Positions 25,316 through 34,527 of a stretch of DNA of 36,114 nucleotides are shown one piece after another. Origin of the DNA: an uncultured Aureispira sp. (lineage in GTDB: Bacteria > Bacteroidota > Bacteroidia > Chitinophagales > Saprospiraceae); assembly GCA_937942475.1 (NCBI GenBank), contig CALDEP010000311.1, positions 1 through 36,114 of the forward strand, read 5' to 3'. Made by a program: the position numbers and the translations under genes. Numbering within the stretch: the first letter of the stretch is position 1; each line of letters begins with the position of its first letter. The notes beneath the pieces are model-generated. The model was not told where the DNA came from. It did not search any database and saw only the letters and a list, made by a program, of their open reading frames with translations.

Positions 25316-28300
25316 TTACCCCATTGTAGCACGAATTTGAGTACCCAATTTCTCTTGTGCTTGCGGTGTATTTTTCCACCATTCTTTGGACCAAACTCGG
25401 TGACAAGCAATGCCCATTTTTTGCAAATATTGTTCGTGAAACAAATCCCAAGCATAGGATTCTTCCGAGAACTTATCATGATAAATATCATAATAAAACG
25501 CAAGGCGAACCTGATCTTGATCGTCCAAAATGGCAATTGGCAAAGCAAAACCAGCGTGTTGATAATTGGCTTCTATTCGAACATTTGGAAACTCTAAGGC
25601 TAAGAAATTTAAAACTTCTTGTTCAAATAAATTTTCCTTTGCATTAAAGAGAAAATCATCGGCTGTTTTTTTATTAGAATGATTGTATATTAAGTCTAAG
25701 ATAGCCCTTCGAGTCGTTTCGTCTTCCTGTTGTACAGCATTGGCATAAGCCAAATAAGCGTACAAAATCCCTTTTCCTGTGTTTCCATTCTTTTGCACCT
25801 CCTTTGCATACGTTTTATAATAAAGTGGTGGAATTGAATTAAAGACACAAACTTTTTGCCTTGCTCTAGTGACGGCAACATTGAGTAATTTATAACCATC
25901 TTGGTCATTGATTGGACCCCAATTTTGTGGCATAGAACCGTCTTCTCTCAAGCCAAATGTGGTAGAGAGGATTAAAATATCTCGCTCATCTCCTTGTATG
26001 TTTTCTAAGCTTTTTACGAACAAGCCATGATCAAACAAAAACTGAAATTTCGTTCTTGCGGCTGGATCTTGTAGGGCTAATTGTTGGATTTCTTCTAAGA
26101 TTAAATTTCTTTGGTGCAAATTAAAGGTGGCAATTCCTACCGAAGGACAAGGTTCAGCATCTGTAATTAAAGCCAATAAATAGTCAATAATCGCCTTTGC
26201 TTCGGCTTGGTTGCTATAATTATGATAAGTACCATTAATTTCTTTGAATTCAATAGGAATATAATTTTCCTTTTCGAGTGGCAAAGAAGTTAAGCGATTA
26301 CTATAAAAAGCAGCATTCGAAAAATCCATCAAATAAGGATGCTTAGAACGATAATGCACCTCCAAAAAGCACTCTTGGTAAGTTCCCGTAGACAAGGCAT
26401 ATTCCAATAAAGAAGGCGCACTTGTTAGGTAATCAATGTTCTTATTAAGCAGTAGATTTTGTTGTTCCTCCCAATATTCATCATCCATGACAAAATCTTG
26501 TTGATTTTTGTTGGAATAATACGTGTGAAAACTATCGGGTGGCGGCATTTGATGGCTGTCTCCTGCAATAATTTTATACTTGCCTCGAACCAAAGCCGAA
26601 AAGCTTTCTTCTAAATTAAGTTGGCTGGCTTCGTCAAAAAGAACGACGTCAAACATACCTGGATGTAGCGGCAAAATCTGTGCACAAACCGCAGGGCTGA
26701 CCATTAATACAGGAAAAAAACTAGTAAATAGCTCTGGATCTGTCTCTATGATTTTTCGCAAAGGTGTACGAGCGCTGTGCTTGTGTCCTGCTGTGTTGTA
26801 CAAGTTGGAGAGCGTTAAAGGCGCTTTCTTTTTGTGAAAAGCCAGCACGTCGTGACTTTGTTTGCCTCGCCAATACTTTAAGGTGTGGCTAACTAAAGTG
26901 TTTTGAAGCGATTTTAGTTCTTTTAAATAGCCATCTCGATTGTTGGCATAACTATTTTCTGAAGGGATCAATTTATCATTGTGATGCGCTAAGAAATTAG
27001 ACAAATACCAAGAGGTAAAGGCGCCTGTCCAGTCTTTAGGATTCGCTTGTGAAATACCGAGCAAAGCCGATTGTTGGCGTTTGTCGAGTTTTAACCAGAA
27101 AAATTTAAGCGCATGATATGCTGTGAAATTATTAAACTCTTCTTTTAATTTTTGAAGGTTTTTATCCAATGCTTCAATTTGCATTAAGCGTTTTCGGATG
27201 TTTTTTGTTTGAAATCTAAACTGGACTTTGAAGACTTGACTGGTCGAAAAGTTCTTTTCAAAAGTGTTTAGGTTTTTGGTGATTTCAGAGACTCTTTTGT
27301 CAAAGGAAACGTATTTGTATATTTTTCCAGGACCCAATTCTTTTACTACTTGTTGAATAAAAGGAGCACGACCTTCAAACCAATCGTAGACCTTGGTTTT
27401 GTAGTCAACAATATGGTCGAGTAATTTTTGAAATTCTAATTTGCTATGGTCACTAACATCCATGAATTGATGCTGAAAATAAGCATATTGAGCATGAACT
27501 CTCTGTAACTTTAGGAAGGCTTCTAAGACCTCTACTTTTTCGCTTTCTAGCTTTTTGTATTTATCGCTAACATTTTTCATTAGTTTGCGATAAAAACCAC
27601 CATTCTTGTTAAAATGATACTTGGATTGTGCCAAACCACTCTCAATAATATCCATCACTCGATCTGCCAAGTTCATTTTGGCTAGATAGATTTTAGAGAA
27701 GTGCTCTTCTATTAATTGTTCGTATTCAAACAAATAAGAAAAAGCATCTCGTTGAGCAGATTGCACCACATAACAAACATTGTCTAAGGCTTGTTGCGTT
27801 TCTGCTTCTACTTGTAAGGCATTCGCTTGACGGAAAAAACGCTCGTCCAAGGCATTTAAAGGATGATTGAAGGTGCCCAATTGTTTGAACAAACCTTCGC
27901 CTTCTGCCAAAACACTAAGAATGTCTTCAAACTCTCTTGGCGTAAACTCAAAGTCATTGGGTTTTAGCAAACCAACCAACAAACCTTTGTCGTGTTGGCG
28001 GTTACTATCCAAATAGCGACCCACCAAATCCGTCCAAGTATCGTCGCCCGAAAGCGGCTTTTGTAGCTTTTCGTGAAAGTCTTGCAAGCGATCGACATGA
28101 GCAGCACAACTTTGCAAGAGTCGAATAAAACTAGGCGACACTCGATAGGGTTGATGTTGTAAGGCAGCACGCTCTCGAACAGAATTGACCAAGGCAGGGC
28201 GGTCTCTATAGACATCTTCAATGATGACACAGAGTTCTTCCAAGCCCATTTCTTTGAGCGTATTATAAATAATATCTAAGGCATTTTTTTTCTCACAAAC

Positions 28301-29344
28301 AATCAAACAAGTCCCTGCATTGGAAATCGTATTGGCAATAATACCCGTCAAGGTTTGACTTTTGCCAGTACCGGGAGGACCTTGAATGACTAAGTTTTTT
28401 CCTTTTGATAATTGATGTAAAAGATGTTGCTGACTTGGGTCGGTTTCTAACATCGTGAAACTATGTTTCATAAAAGCCGAGCGATTGGGTTCACTTGGAT
28501 TTGGATTTTGCTCGACAAGCGGTTGTAATTGATTTATGTTTTGCGTGAAAAAATCCAAATCTTTGATGATGCCATCCTTTTGAGAACGGAACAAACCAAA
28601 AACACCCGACCAAAGAATCGCAGGCTTGTCCAAAGGCAAGGCAGCAATTTCTTTTTCTGTTTTTATAGCAGCAACATCGCCATCCAATACTTTTCTAAAA
28701 AGAGATTGGGTACGGTCAGAAATATTTGGATTGAGTTGTTGCATGTGCAACTGCGCCATTTCTGCCAATTCGTCCTTGTCCAAAATGGAGTCTTCCAACA
28801 TTTGGTCGTACATGGGTTGCAATAAAATGTTGGCATGATTGCGCAAAAAAGTAGCTAAAACAGTATTGGTCATGACCGAAAAATGTTCTTTTTTTCGAAT
28901 GACCCATTGATTTTTATTGTTAAAATCTCGTTCAATATCCAAAGACCAAACAATCAGAGGTGCTTTGATAATATTGTCAGAATCATTGGGATCTTTGAGT
29001 AATATAATTGGATAGCCAAAGCCAAAGGTTTTGGTGCCATGATCGGCATAATGGTCGTTGTTCTCAATGGTAATCGAGCTTAATCTGCGAACAATTCGTT
29101 CGGCTTGCTGACTATTAATTTCTCCATTGGCAGGGAACGTGATTGGGAAATCAAATCGTGCTTTGGTAAACAAAAAATCTAGAAAACTTTTTGCCTTTCC
29201 TTCTTCCAAGACATCCAAATCCGCTAAATCCAAACGGGTTAGATAACGTTTAGGAAGTGCATTAAGGTAAATGGATCGTAGATTGTCTGCACTAAGTTTG
29301 TCTTTTAGATTGTTAAGAAAACGAATATCCAAGTTTTGCATCAA
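25316..29344 (-). CDS. Large SF1 helicase with DUF4011-like N-terminus and Vsr/MTES_1575-like C-terminus (basal paralogue)
   Basis: 1342 residues, collinear with the following gene. DUF4011-like N-terminus (TKTFGFGYPIILL, APLIVWSLDIER), Walker A GPPGTGKS at 322-329, a helical insertion of about 575 residues with one copy of each module (His548 and Tyr622 as landmarks), motif II DEAS at 904-907, then GDSHQMPPP, LEVHYRSKHPYLMDFSNAAF, NIQGDERDILILSTTFG and NVAVTRARQKVCVF. The C-terminus has HRVWSKEWWKN, typical of the MTES_1575/Vsr-like fold, but the active-site positions read ALPIAI and FYYDI, so neither the usual Asp nor the usual Glu is present. Walker A-to-module spacing (226 residues) is identical in the two paralogues, showing a gene duplication. 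It is the first gene of the operon; no methylase or other defence gene adjoins. Confidence 0.9.
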   Translation of the reverse strand: MMQNLDIRFLNNLKDKLSADNLRSIYLNALPKRYLTRLDLADLDVLEEGKAKSFLDFLFTKARFDFPITFPANGEINSQQAERIVRRLSSITIENNDHYADHGTKTFGFGYPIILLKDPNDSDNIIKAPLIVWSLDIERDFNNKNQWVIRKKEHFSVMTNTVLATFLRNHANILLQPMYDQMLEDSILDKDELAEMAQLHMQQLNPNISDRTQSLFRKVLDGDVAAIKTEKEIAALPLDKPAILWSGVFGLFRSQKDGIIKDLDFFTQNINQLQPLVEQNPNPSEPNRSAFMKHSFTMLETDPSQQHLLHQLSKGKNLVIQGPPGTGKSQTLTGIIANTISNAGTCLIVCEKKNALDIIYNTLKEMGLEELCVIIEDVYRDRPALVNSVRERAALQHQPYRVSPSFIRLLQSCAAHVDRLQDFHEKLQKPLSGDDTWTDLVGRYLDSNRQHDKGLLVGLLKPNDFEFTPREFEDILSVLAEGEGLFKQLGTFNHPLNALDERFFRQANALQVEAETQQALDNVCYVVQSAQRDAFSYLFEYEQLIEEHFSKIYLAKMNLADRVMDIIESGLAQSKYHFNKNGGFYRKLMKNVSDKYKKLESEKVEVLEAFLKLQRVHAQYAYFQHQFMDVSDHSKLEFQKLLDHIVDYKTKVYDWFEGRAPFIQQVVKELGPGKIYKYVSFDKRVSEITKNLNTFEKNFSTSQVFKVQFRFQTKNIRKRLMQIEALDKNLQKLKEEFNNFTAYHALKFFWLKLDKRQQSALLGISQANPKDWTGAFTSWYLSNFLAHHNDKLIPSENSYANNRDGYLKELKSLQNTLVSHTLKYWRGKQSHDVLAFHKKKAPLTLSNLYNTAGHKHSARTPLRKIIETDPELFTSFFPVLMVSPAVCAQILPLHPGMFDVVLFDEASQLNLEESFSALVRGKYKIIAGDSHQMPPPDSFHTYYSNKNQQDFVMDDEYWEEQQNLLLNKNIDYLTSAPSLLEYALSTGTYQECFLEVHYRSKHPYLMDFSNAAFYSNRLTSLPLEKENYIPIEFKEINGTYHNYSNQAEAKAIIDYLLALITDAEPCPSVGIATFNLHQRNLILEEIQQLALQDPAARTKFQFLFDHGLFVKSLENIQGDERDILILSTTFGLREDGSMPQNWGPINDQDGYKLLNVAVTRARQKVCVFNSIPPLYYKTYAKEVQKNGNTGKGILYAYLAYANAVQQEDETTRRAILDLIYNHSNKKTADDFLFNAKENLFEQEVLNFLALEFPNVRIEANYQHAGFALPIAILDDQDQVRLAFYYDIYHDKFSEESYAWDLFHEQYLQKMGIACHRVWSKEWWKNTPQAQEKLGTQIRATMG

Positions 29345-29613
29345 TTTGATTTTTTATAATTAGGTGGTTCTTATTCCTGTTGTTGGTAAAGTGGGAAATA
29401 AGAAGCTGTATAAAAATAAAAAACTTTAAGCGGAATTGGTTCCCTTTGCTTGTAATTATTGGTTTGTATGGAGCTTTAATTTTTTGACCTGCTGAATTTA
29501 CATAAAAATTAGGTCCATTTTATGAGACAATATCCCTTCAGAATGCTGCTCTTTTTCATGCCTCTACGAAGTATTGGTTTTAGAATAAATGTCCTTTTGA
29601 ACGCTGTTATCCT

Positions 29614-29641
29614 ATATCAATTAGAACCTTCTAATTGATAT
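29614..29641. promoter_or_regulatory. Perfect 28-bp palindrome upstream of the helicase operon
   Basis: ATATCAATTAGAA, then CC, then TTCTAATTGATAT: 13-bp perfect arms around a two-base centre, about 270 bp before the helicase operon start. So short a loop does not form a good RNA hairpin, which favours a protein-binding operator or a cruciform. Three further T follow on the plus strand, so a weak terminator is an alternative. Confidence 0.45.
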
Positions 29642-29727
29642 TTTGTGCCTTAAACTTAAGTAGATGGATAAAATTAGTAGCTTGAAAATTGGAGTATATT
29701 TTTTTTGCTAACGAGTTGTAAAACGTA

Positions 29728-29745
29728 GCTTTAGCGGGCTAAAGC
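29728..29745 (-). terminator. Terminator-like hairpin downstream of fadD
   Basis: GCTTTAG-CGGG-CTAAAGC, 7-bp stem, about 75 bp after the fadD stop codon. On the minus strand the stem is preceded by AAAAGCC and followed after a few bases by GTTTTAC, so outer bases can extend the stem. The T-run is short. Confidence 0.5.
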
Positions 29746-29820
29746 GAGGCTTTTCAAGGAAGATAGCGGACAAAAGATGCCCAATTTAATGTTAATTACT
29801 TTTGTTCAACGACTTATATA

Positions 29821-31509
29821 CTATTTTTTAACTTCATCTCTCAAGGCACGACGTAGAATTTTCCCAACATTTGTTTTGGGTAATTCCTCTCTAAACTCTA
29901 TGTGTTTAGGTTTTTTGTAACCTGTGAAATTTTCTTTACAGAAGGAGCGAACCTCTTCTTCTGTAAGAGAAGCATCTTTTTTGACAATAAAGACCTTAAC
30001 TGCCTCTGTTGATTTTGCATCAGGAACACCAACTGCCGCAATTTCTAAAATTTTAGGATGAGAAGCCAAGACATCTTCAATTTCATTAGGATAAACATTA
30101 AATCCAGAAACTAAAATCATGTCTTTCATACGATCAACAATCTTGAAAGAACCGTCTTCCAGCATAATTCCTACATCACCCGTTTTTAGCCAACCATCCG
30201 TTGTGAATGTTTCCGCAGTTGCTTCAGGGCGGTTGTAATAACCTTGCATTACCTGTGGCCCTTTGATTTGAATTTCACCACGACCTTCTCCTGGACCTTG
30301 CACTTTTCCTTCAGCATCTAAGATTCTCATGTAAGTAGAAGGCATTGGCAAACCAATGGTTCCAGTTTGAACATTACCAAAAACATTGGCACTAGCTACA
30401 GGCGACGTTTCGGTCATTCCATAACCTTCCAACAATTCATTGTTAGTCACTTCTTTCCAACGTTTAGCAACATCTGCTTGAATCGCCATGGCACCACCAA
30501 TTGAAAATTTTAGAGTAGAAAAATCCAAGGCTCTAAAAGCATCATTATTTAACATGGCATTGTACAGTGTATTAACGCCTGTCATTAAGCTTGGTTTCGT
30601 TTTAGCAATCACATCTACCAAGCCAGGAATATCTCTAGGATTAGGAACCAACACATTTAAGGCTCCAAAATTGGACATACACAAACAGTTGACTGTAAAC
30701 GAGAAAATATGATACATAGGAAGAGGTGTCAACATGACTTCTTGTCCTTCTTTCAAATCTGCATCTGCTAGCCAGGCACTCATTTGCGCCATGTTTGACA
30801 ATAGATTTTTGTTGGTCAACACAGCTCCTTTAGCAACACCAGTTGTACCACCAGTATATTGGATACAAGCCATGTCTTCTTTATCAACAGAATGTGTGGT
30901 AACTTTTTTGCCTGTACCAGCTTTAATCGCTGCTGGAAATTTGACAGCACCAGGAAGGTTGAATTTCTTAACCATTCCTTTGAATTTAAGAACCGTGTTA
31001 ATAACAAAGCCCTTCACGCCACCAAACATACCCCCAATAGAAGCCGTAATAATATGCTTTACACCCGTATCTTTAACCACTTTCTCCAATTCATGGGCAA
31101 AGTTTTCAGCAATAATAACTGCTTTAACACCTGCATCATTGAATTGATGTTTGATTTCACGCCCTGTATAAAGTGGGTTGGTATTAACAGGAATAAGCCC
31201 TGCTCTCATGACGCCAAATAAGGCAACAGGATATTGTACAATATTAGGCAACATAATCGCTACACGATCTCCTTTCTGAAGACCTAGAGACTGTAAATAG
31301 CCTGCCATAGCAGTAGACATGCGATCAACATCACCATAAGTCAATGTCTTTTGATTACTTCCAATTAGACAAGTATAGGCGGGTTTGTCTTTGAATTTTT
31401 TAAGATTATCAGAGATAAAACCAATCAAGGAAGGGTATTGGTCAATGTTAATATCATGAGGAATGCCCTTACTGTAGCTTTTTAGCCAAACACGGTCTGT
31501 TGTATTCAT
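29821..31509 (-). CDS. fadD: Long-chain fatty acid-CoA ligase
   Basis: 562 residues, the length of E. coli FadD (561) and collinear with it from the start (VWLKSYSKGIPHDIN, GDRVAIMLPNIVQYPVALFG, NPLYTGREIKHQFNDAG). Adenylate-forming motifs: YTGGTTGVAKG (218-228), YGMTETSP (363-370), WLKTGDVG (440-447), MILVSGFNVYPNEIE (464-478) and the C-terminal catalytic Lys550 in TNVGKILRR. It activates long-chain fatty acids with ATP and CoA at the inner face of the membrane, feeding β-oxidation or lipid synthesis. It has its own candidate promoter at 31592-31623 and is probably transcribed separately from the upstream membrane/TPR gene (142-bp gap). Confidence 0.93.
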   Translation of the reverse strand: MNTTDRVWLKSYSKGIPHDINIDQYPSLIGFISDNLKKFKDKPAYTCLIGSNQKTLTYGDVDRMSTAMAGYLQSLGLQKGDRVAIMLPNIVQYPVALFGVMRAGLIPVNTNPLYTGREIKHQFNDAGVKAVIIAENFAHELEKVVKDTGVKHIITASIGGMFGGVKGFVINTVLKFKGMVKKFNLPGAVKFPAAIKAGTGKKVTTHSVDKEDMACIQYTGGTTGVAKGAVLTNKNLLSNMAQMSAWLADADLKEGQEVMLTPLPMYHIFSFTVNCLCMSNFGALNVLVPNPRDIPGLVDVIAKTKPSLMTGVNTLYNAMLNNDAFRALDFSTLKFSIGGAMAIQADVAKRWKEVTNNELLEGYGMTETSPVASANVFGNVQTGTIGLPMPSTYMRILDAEGKVQGPGEGRGEIQIKGPQVMQGYYNRPEATAETFTTDGWLKTGDVGIMLEDGSFKIVDRMKDMILVSGFNVYPNEIEDVLASHPKILEIAAVGVPDAKSTEAVKVFIVKKDASLTEEEVRSFCKENFTGYKKPKHIEFREELPKTNVGKILRRALRDEVKK

Positions 31510-31591
31510 ATAGTTGAAAAAATTTAGATTAGGTAGTATTACAAGTAATCAATTTCGAGCATTCGAATTAACACTCTTTTAAAATGAACTA

Positions 31592-31623
31592 AAAAGATAG
31601 GAAAAATTATTCTTTTCGTTCAA
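31592..31623 (-). promoter_or_regulatory. Candidate promoter of fadD
   Basis: On the minus strand, TTG (31621-31623) is followed after 21 nt by TATCTTTT (31592-31599), one base from the Bacteroidota -7 consensus TAnnTTTG and with near-normal -33/-7 spacing. It would give a leader of about 75 nt. Confidence 0.4.
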
Positions 31624-31650
31624 TTTTTTGTTTCTAAATAGCAAAAAAAT

Positions 31651-33708
31651 CTAATTCCTAGTAAGCTGATTTAAGTAACGTCGAGCAATATCATCTTTAG
31701 GATTGTATTTTAAGACCTGTTGAAAATCAGCAATAGCGGCTTGATTTTGACGTAATGCAGCATAAGAAATGCCTCGATTCATGTATGTAATCGCAGCTTG
31801 TTCTGGCGCATATTGCAATGTTTTGGTGTAATCCTGAATTGCTTTTTCGTGTACTCGAAGAATACTATAAGTGACCCCACGATTAAAATAGACAGTGCCT
31901 CTTGTGGGTTCAAATTCAATGGCTTTAGAATAGTTTTTGATGGCTAACTTTAAATCTTCATTGGCTTGTTGGAGTAGCGTTTGAGCTTCTTGTGCTTTAT
32001 TTTTTTGTTGTAATTGCCTAGCTTGTTCTTGTTTCATGTTGCCACGAATGCCATAAGTACTTCCAATCCCTTCATAGACACTAGCACTTCTAGAGCCTAG
32101 TTTGGCAGCATTCAAAAAATCTTTAAAAGCCTTGTCTAGGTAATTTTGACGCTCTTTTGGCGTTTTTGCTTTTTCAGCTTGTTTTCCATAATAATTGCCT
32201 CGAATGCCTAGTGGTCTCGCCATTGTAGGTCTTACCAACTGATCCTCAGAAGTGTTTAATTCAATTACATTCGTCCAAAGCGTTTCGCTATTTTGCCAGA
32301 GTTCTATTTGTTTGATAGTCATAGGGATAAATAAAAGCGAAGCAATCGTCATAGCTGTTAATAATCCAAATTTTATTTTTTGAGGCGCAAATTCATGCAC
32401 CAACATAGCCAACATAAAGGCTAAACCAATATAAGGCAAATAGCTATAGCGGTCAGCCATGATGACCGATCCAACAGAAATAAATTGCAAGACTAGAATG
32501 ATGGTTATCAAATAGAAACCAATTCCCATAGCAATACTTTTCGTGAATTTGAGGCTTACCAAGGCTCCTCCAATGATTAAAAGCATAAAAATAGGAGCCA
32601 TTTTGAAAAACAAACTATCGTCAAAAGTTTGCTGATCTGGATATGGATAATAAGCAGATAAATTGGTTGGAACAAAAAAGTGTAAAATGTATTCTATGAA
32701 TCCATAAGCGGTAAACTGAAGACGTTCCAGCAGGTCAAAATCGGTAAAGGAGTTCATGGCAATGGCACTAGTTCCTTTTTTTAATAATCCTCCAAAGTCA
32801 CCTCCTCCTTGTACACTTATTGCAATGGCCCCAAAGAGCATCGAGCAAGCGAAAAACGGAAGGGTAGGCATCCAAGCCGCAGGTTTTAAGCTCTCTTTTA
32901 ATGCATCGACAGGCTTTTCTGATTTGCTGTTCCAAAAGTACAAGAGTAGCATTGCCAAAGGAAAGACGACTGCCATGGCTTTGGATAAACAAGAAAGTAG
33001 GAATAAAACAAAGGCAGCATACAACCATTTTTTGGCAGTTGTTTGTAGATAATTCCAATAGCTTAATAAACCAGATAAAAAGAAAAAGCTATACAAAACA
33101 TCTTTGCGTTCAGATACCCAAGCAACGGATTCTACGTGCATGGGATGAAAAGCAAAAACAGTCGCTACGAAAATACTTATTAATAGATTTCTTTTACTCA
33201 GATAATAAATTAGCAGTAATACAAGAAGACTATTTAATACATGCAAAAAAATATTCCAAAAAATAAAAGGGCGAGCTGAAATGCCTTCAGGGCAGGTAGG
33301 GCAGGCGTTATTGTTCCAACGCATGGTCAAAACGGTCAAAGGATGATAATTTAAAGCAACAGCTGTTCTAAAAACGTCGTTTATCGTCGTGGTGTGGGCG
33401 CTAAGAGTAGGACTGAAGGATTGTTTACTGCCTTTTAATCGCATAAAAGAAGCAATGTCCGTTCCTGAACGAACTAAATTATTTTCAGTTACATAGGTAT
33501 AATCATCCCAATCTACAAGTTCATTATCTAAGGCTCCTTTGTAAGTATAGGAAGTCAATATGGCTAGTATTAAGGCTGCAAGAAGGAGTAAAACAGGGCT
33601 TTCTGAGAACTTCTTTTTAGGGCTAACTTCTTGCTGTTTTACCTTTTTGCTTGTTTTCTTTTGACTTGCAGAAGGTTTATTTTTCTTGTTTTTTTTGGAA
33701 GAAGCCAT
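31651..33708 (-). CDS. Multi-pass membrane protein with C-terminal TPRs, TMTC/GT105-like
   Basis: 685 residues. A Lys/Ser-rich cytoplasmic N-terminus (1-36) leads to the first helix (about 39-55). A luminal-type loop with DWDDY (66-70) follows, then LNYHPLTVLTMRWN (119-132) and FHPMHVESVAWVSERKDV (187-204). Several more hydrophobic helices run to about 460, then three to four TPR units (for example AIKNYSKAIEFEPTRGTVYFNRG). The DD pair and HPxHVESVAWxSERKD are signatures of the bacterial relatives of TMTC proteins, GT-C-fold membrane glycosyltransferase-like proteins with TPR tails; animal TMTCs transfer mannose. A lipid-linked sugar donor and protein acceptor are plausible but not shown. No other glycosylation gene adjoins. 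Confidence 0.82.
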   Translation of the reverse strand: MASSKKNKKNKPSASQKKTSKKVKQQEVSPKKKFSESPVLLLLAALILAILTSYTYKGALDNELVDWDDYTYVTENNLVRSGTDIASFMRLKGSKQSFSPTLSAHTTTINDVFRTAVALNYHPLTVLTMRWNNNACPTCPEGISARPFIFWNIFLHVLNSLLVLLLIYYLSKRNLLISIFVATVFAFHPMHVESVAWVSERKDVLYSFFFLSGLLSYWNYLQTTAKKWLYAAFVLFLLSCLSKAMAVVFPLAMLLLYFWNSKSEKPVDALKESLKPAAWMPTLPFFACSMLFGAIAISVQGGGDFGGLLKKGTSAIAMNSFTDFDLLERLQFTAYGFIEYILHFFVPTNLSAYYPYPDQQTFDDSLFFKMAPIFMLLIIGGALVSLKFTKSIAMGIGFYLITIILVLQFISVGSVIMADRYSYLPYIGLAFMLAMLVHEFAPQKIKFGLLTAMTIASLLFIPMTIKQIELWQNSETLWTNVIELNTSEDQLVRPTMARPLGIRGNYYGKQAEKAKTPKERQNYLDKAFKDFLNAAKLGSRSASVYEGIGSTYGIRGNMKQEQARQLQQKNKAQEAQTLLQQANEDLKLAIKNYSKAIEFEPTRGTVYFNRGVTYSILRVHEKAIQDYTKTLQYAPEQAAITYMNRGISYAALRQNQAAIADFQQVLKYNPKDDIARRYLNQLTRN

Positions 33709-33854
33709 TGTTATTAATTATAATAATGAAATATAAAATTGAAAAAAGCCCTTAAAAACTTTATTATTGCTAATATAAATAGTGAATACTAAAATTGAGG
33801 ATTTGCTGTTATTAAATTTTAGCTGGTCTATAAAACGATCCATCTTACTATCTA

Positions 33855-33887
33855 TTGTTGTAAAAATCCCATGTAAATGGGCAACAA
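33855..33887. promoter_or_regulatory. Small hairpin upstream of the YrdC-family gene
   Basis: TTGTTG (33855-33860), seven bases, CCCAT-GTAA-ATGGG (33868-33881), CAACAA (33882-33887): an inner 5-bp stem with an outer 6-bp stem and a one-sided bulge, 37 bp before the start codon at 33925. It may be part of the leader. The rest of the 216-bp divergent gap (33709-33924) is AT-rich and shows nothing else. Confidence 0.25.
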
Positions 33888-33924
33888 GAAAGTAAAAATG
33901 CACAACCTATACTAATAATAACGT

Positions 33925-34494
33925 ATGAATTTTACAAAGGAAATTGCCCCATTAGTCGAAGCCTTGGAAGAAGGAAATCTTATTTTGTATCCAACAGAAA
34001 CCATTTGGGGAATTGGTTGTGATGCGACAAATCCTGATGCAATTAAGAAAATTGATGCCTTAAAGAATCGAAAAGAAGGCAAAAATTATATTCTATTGGT
34101 GGATAGTGAAGCACGTTTGGCAGAATATGTCGAGTATATCCCGCCCAAGGCGAGCAACCTAATTGCTTATCATACAAGACCGTTGACGATTGTCTATGAT
34201 AAGCCTAAAAATTTACCTGCCTGTTTGTTGGCAGAAGATGGAAGCATTGCGATTCGAGTAAGTTTAGATCCATTTTGTAAAGCATTGGTGAACGCTTTTG
34301 GCAAACCAATTGTTTCTACATCAGCCAATATTAGCGGGCAGCCTTATCCTAAAACGTTTTTAGATATAAACAATGCTATTATAAAAGGCGTGGCTAGTAT
34401 TGCACAATACAAGCAATACGAGGAAAGTGAGACTCCGCCTTCTGTTCTTGTAAAAGTAGTGGATGGAGAGGATTTGATTTTCTTGAGAAAGTAA
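33925..34494 (+). CDS. YrdC/Sua5/YciO-family protein (threonylcarbamoyl-AMP synthase, TsaC-like)
   Basis: 189 residues, the length of a single YrdC domain without the extra Sua5 C-terminal domain. Diagnostic motifs: GNLILYPTETIWGIGCDA (17-34), the Lys/Arg-rich KNRKEGKNYILLV (47-59), GSIAIRVSLDPFCKAL and KPIVSTSANISGQPYP. TsaC joins threonine, bicarbonate and ATP to make threonylcarbamoyl-AMP, the donor for t6A37 of ANN-decoding tRNAs. The cca gene follows after 96 bp on the same strand, giving a small tRNA-maturation group with tadA elsewhere in the window. A YciO-type function cannot be excluded, but retention of STSANISG favours the synthase. Confidence 0.88.
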   Translation: MNFTKEIAPLVEALEEGNLILYPTETIWGIGCDATNPDAIKKIDALKNRKEGKNYILLVDSEARLAEYVEYIPPKASNLIAYHTRPLTIVYDKPKNLPACLLAEDGSIAIRVSLDPFCKALVNAFGKPIVSTSANISGQPYPKTFLDINNAIIKGVASIAQYKQYEESETPPSVLVKVVDGEDLIFLRK

Positions 34495-34527
34495 AGCATT
34501 AATAGTGTTATTACAATGAACTATTCT

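Larger units (their letters stand above)
29345..29820. other. Upstream region of the helicase operon, no gene assigned
   Basis: 476 bp between the helicase start and the fadD stop codon. It holds a 28-bp palindrome (29614-29641) and a terminator-like stem (29728-29745). A 38-codon open frame at 29522-29638 is not convincing. I found no clear TAnnTTTG element on the minus strand for the helicase operon. Confidence 0.5.

Noticed and set aside
29522-29638. 38-codon plus-strand frame upstream of the helicase operon
   Set aside because: Too short, no similarity recognised, and its end coincides with the 28-bp palindrome.
33718-33903. Minus-strand open frame of 61 codons in the divergent gap before the YrdC-family gene
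   Set aside because: Ends 10 bp before the membrane/TPR gene but has no recognisable domain or start signal and lies in very AT-rich sequence where such frames arise by chance.
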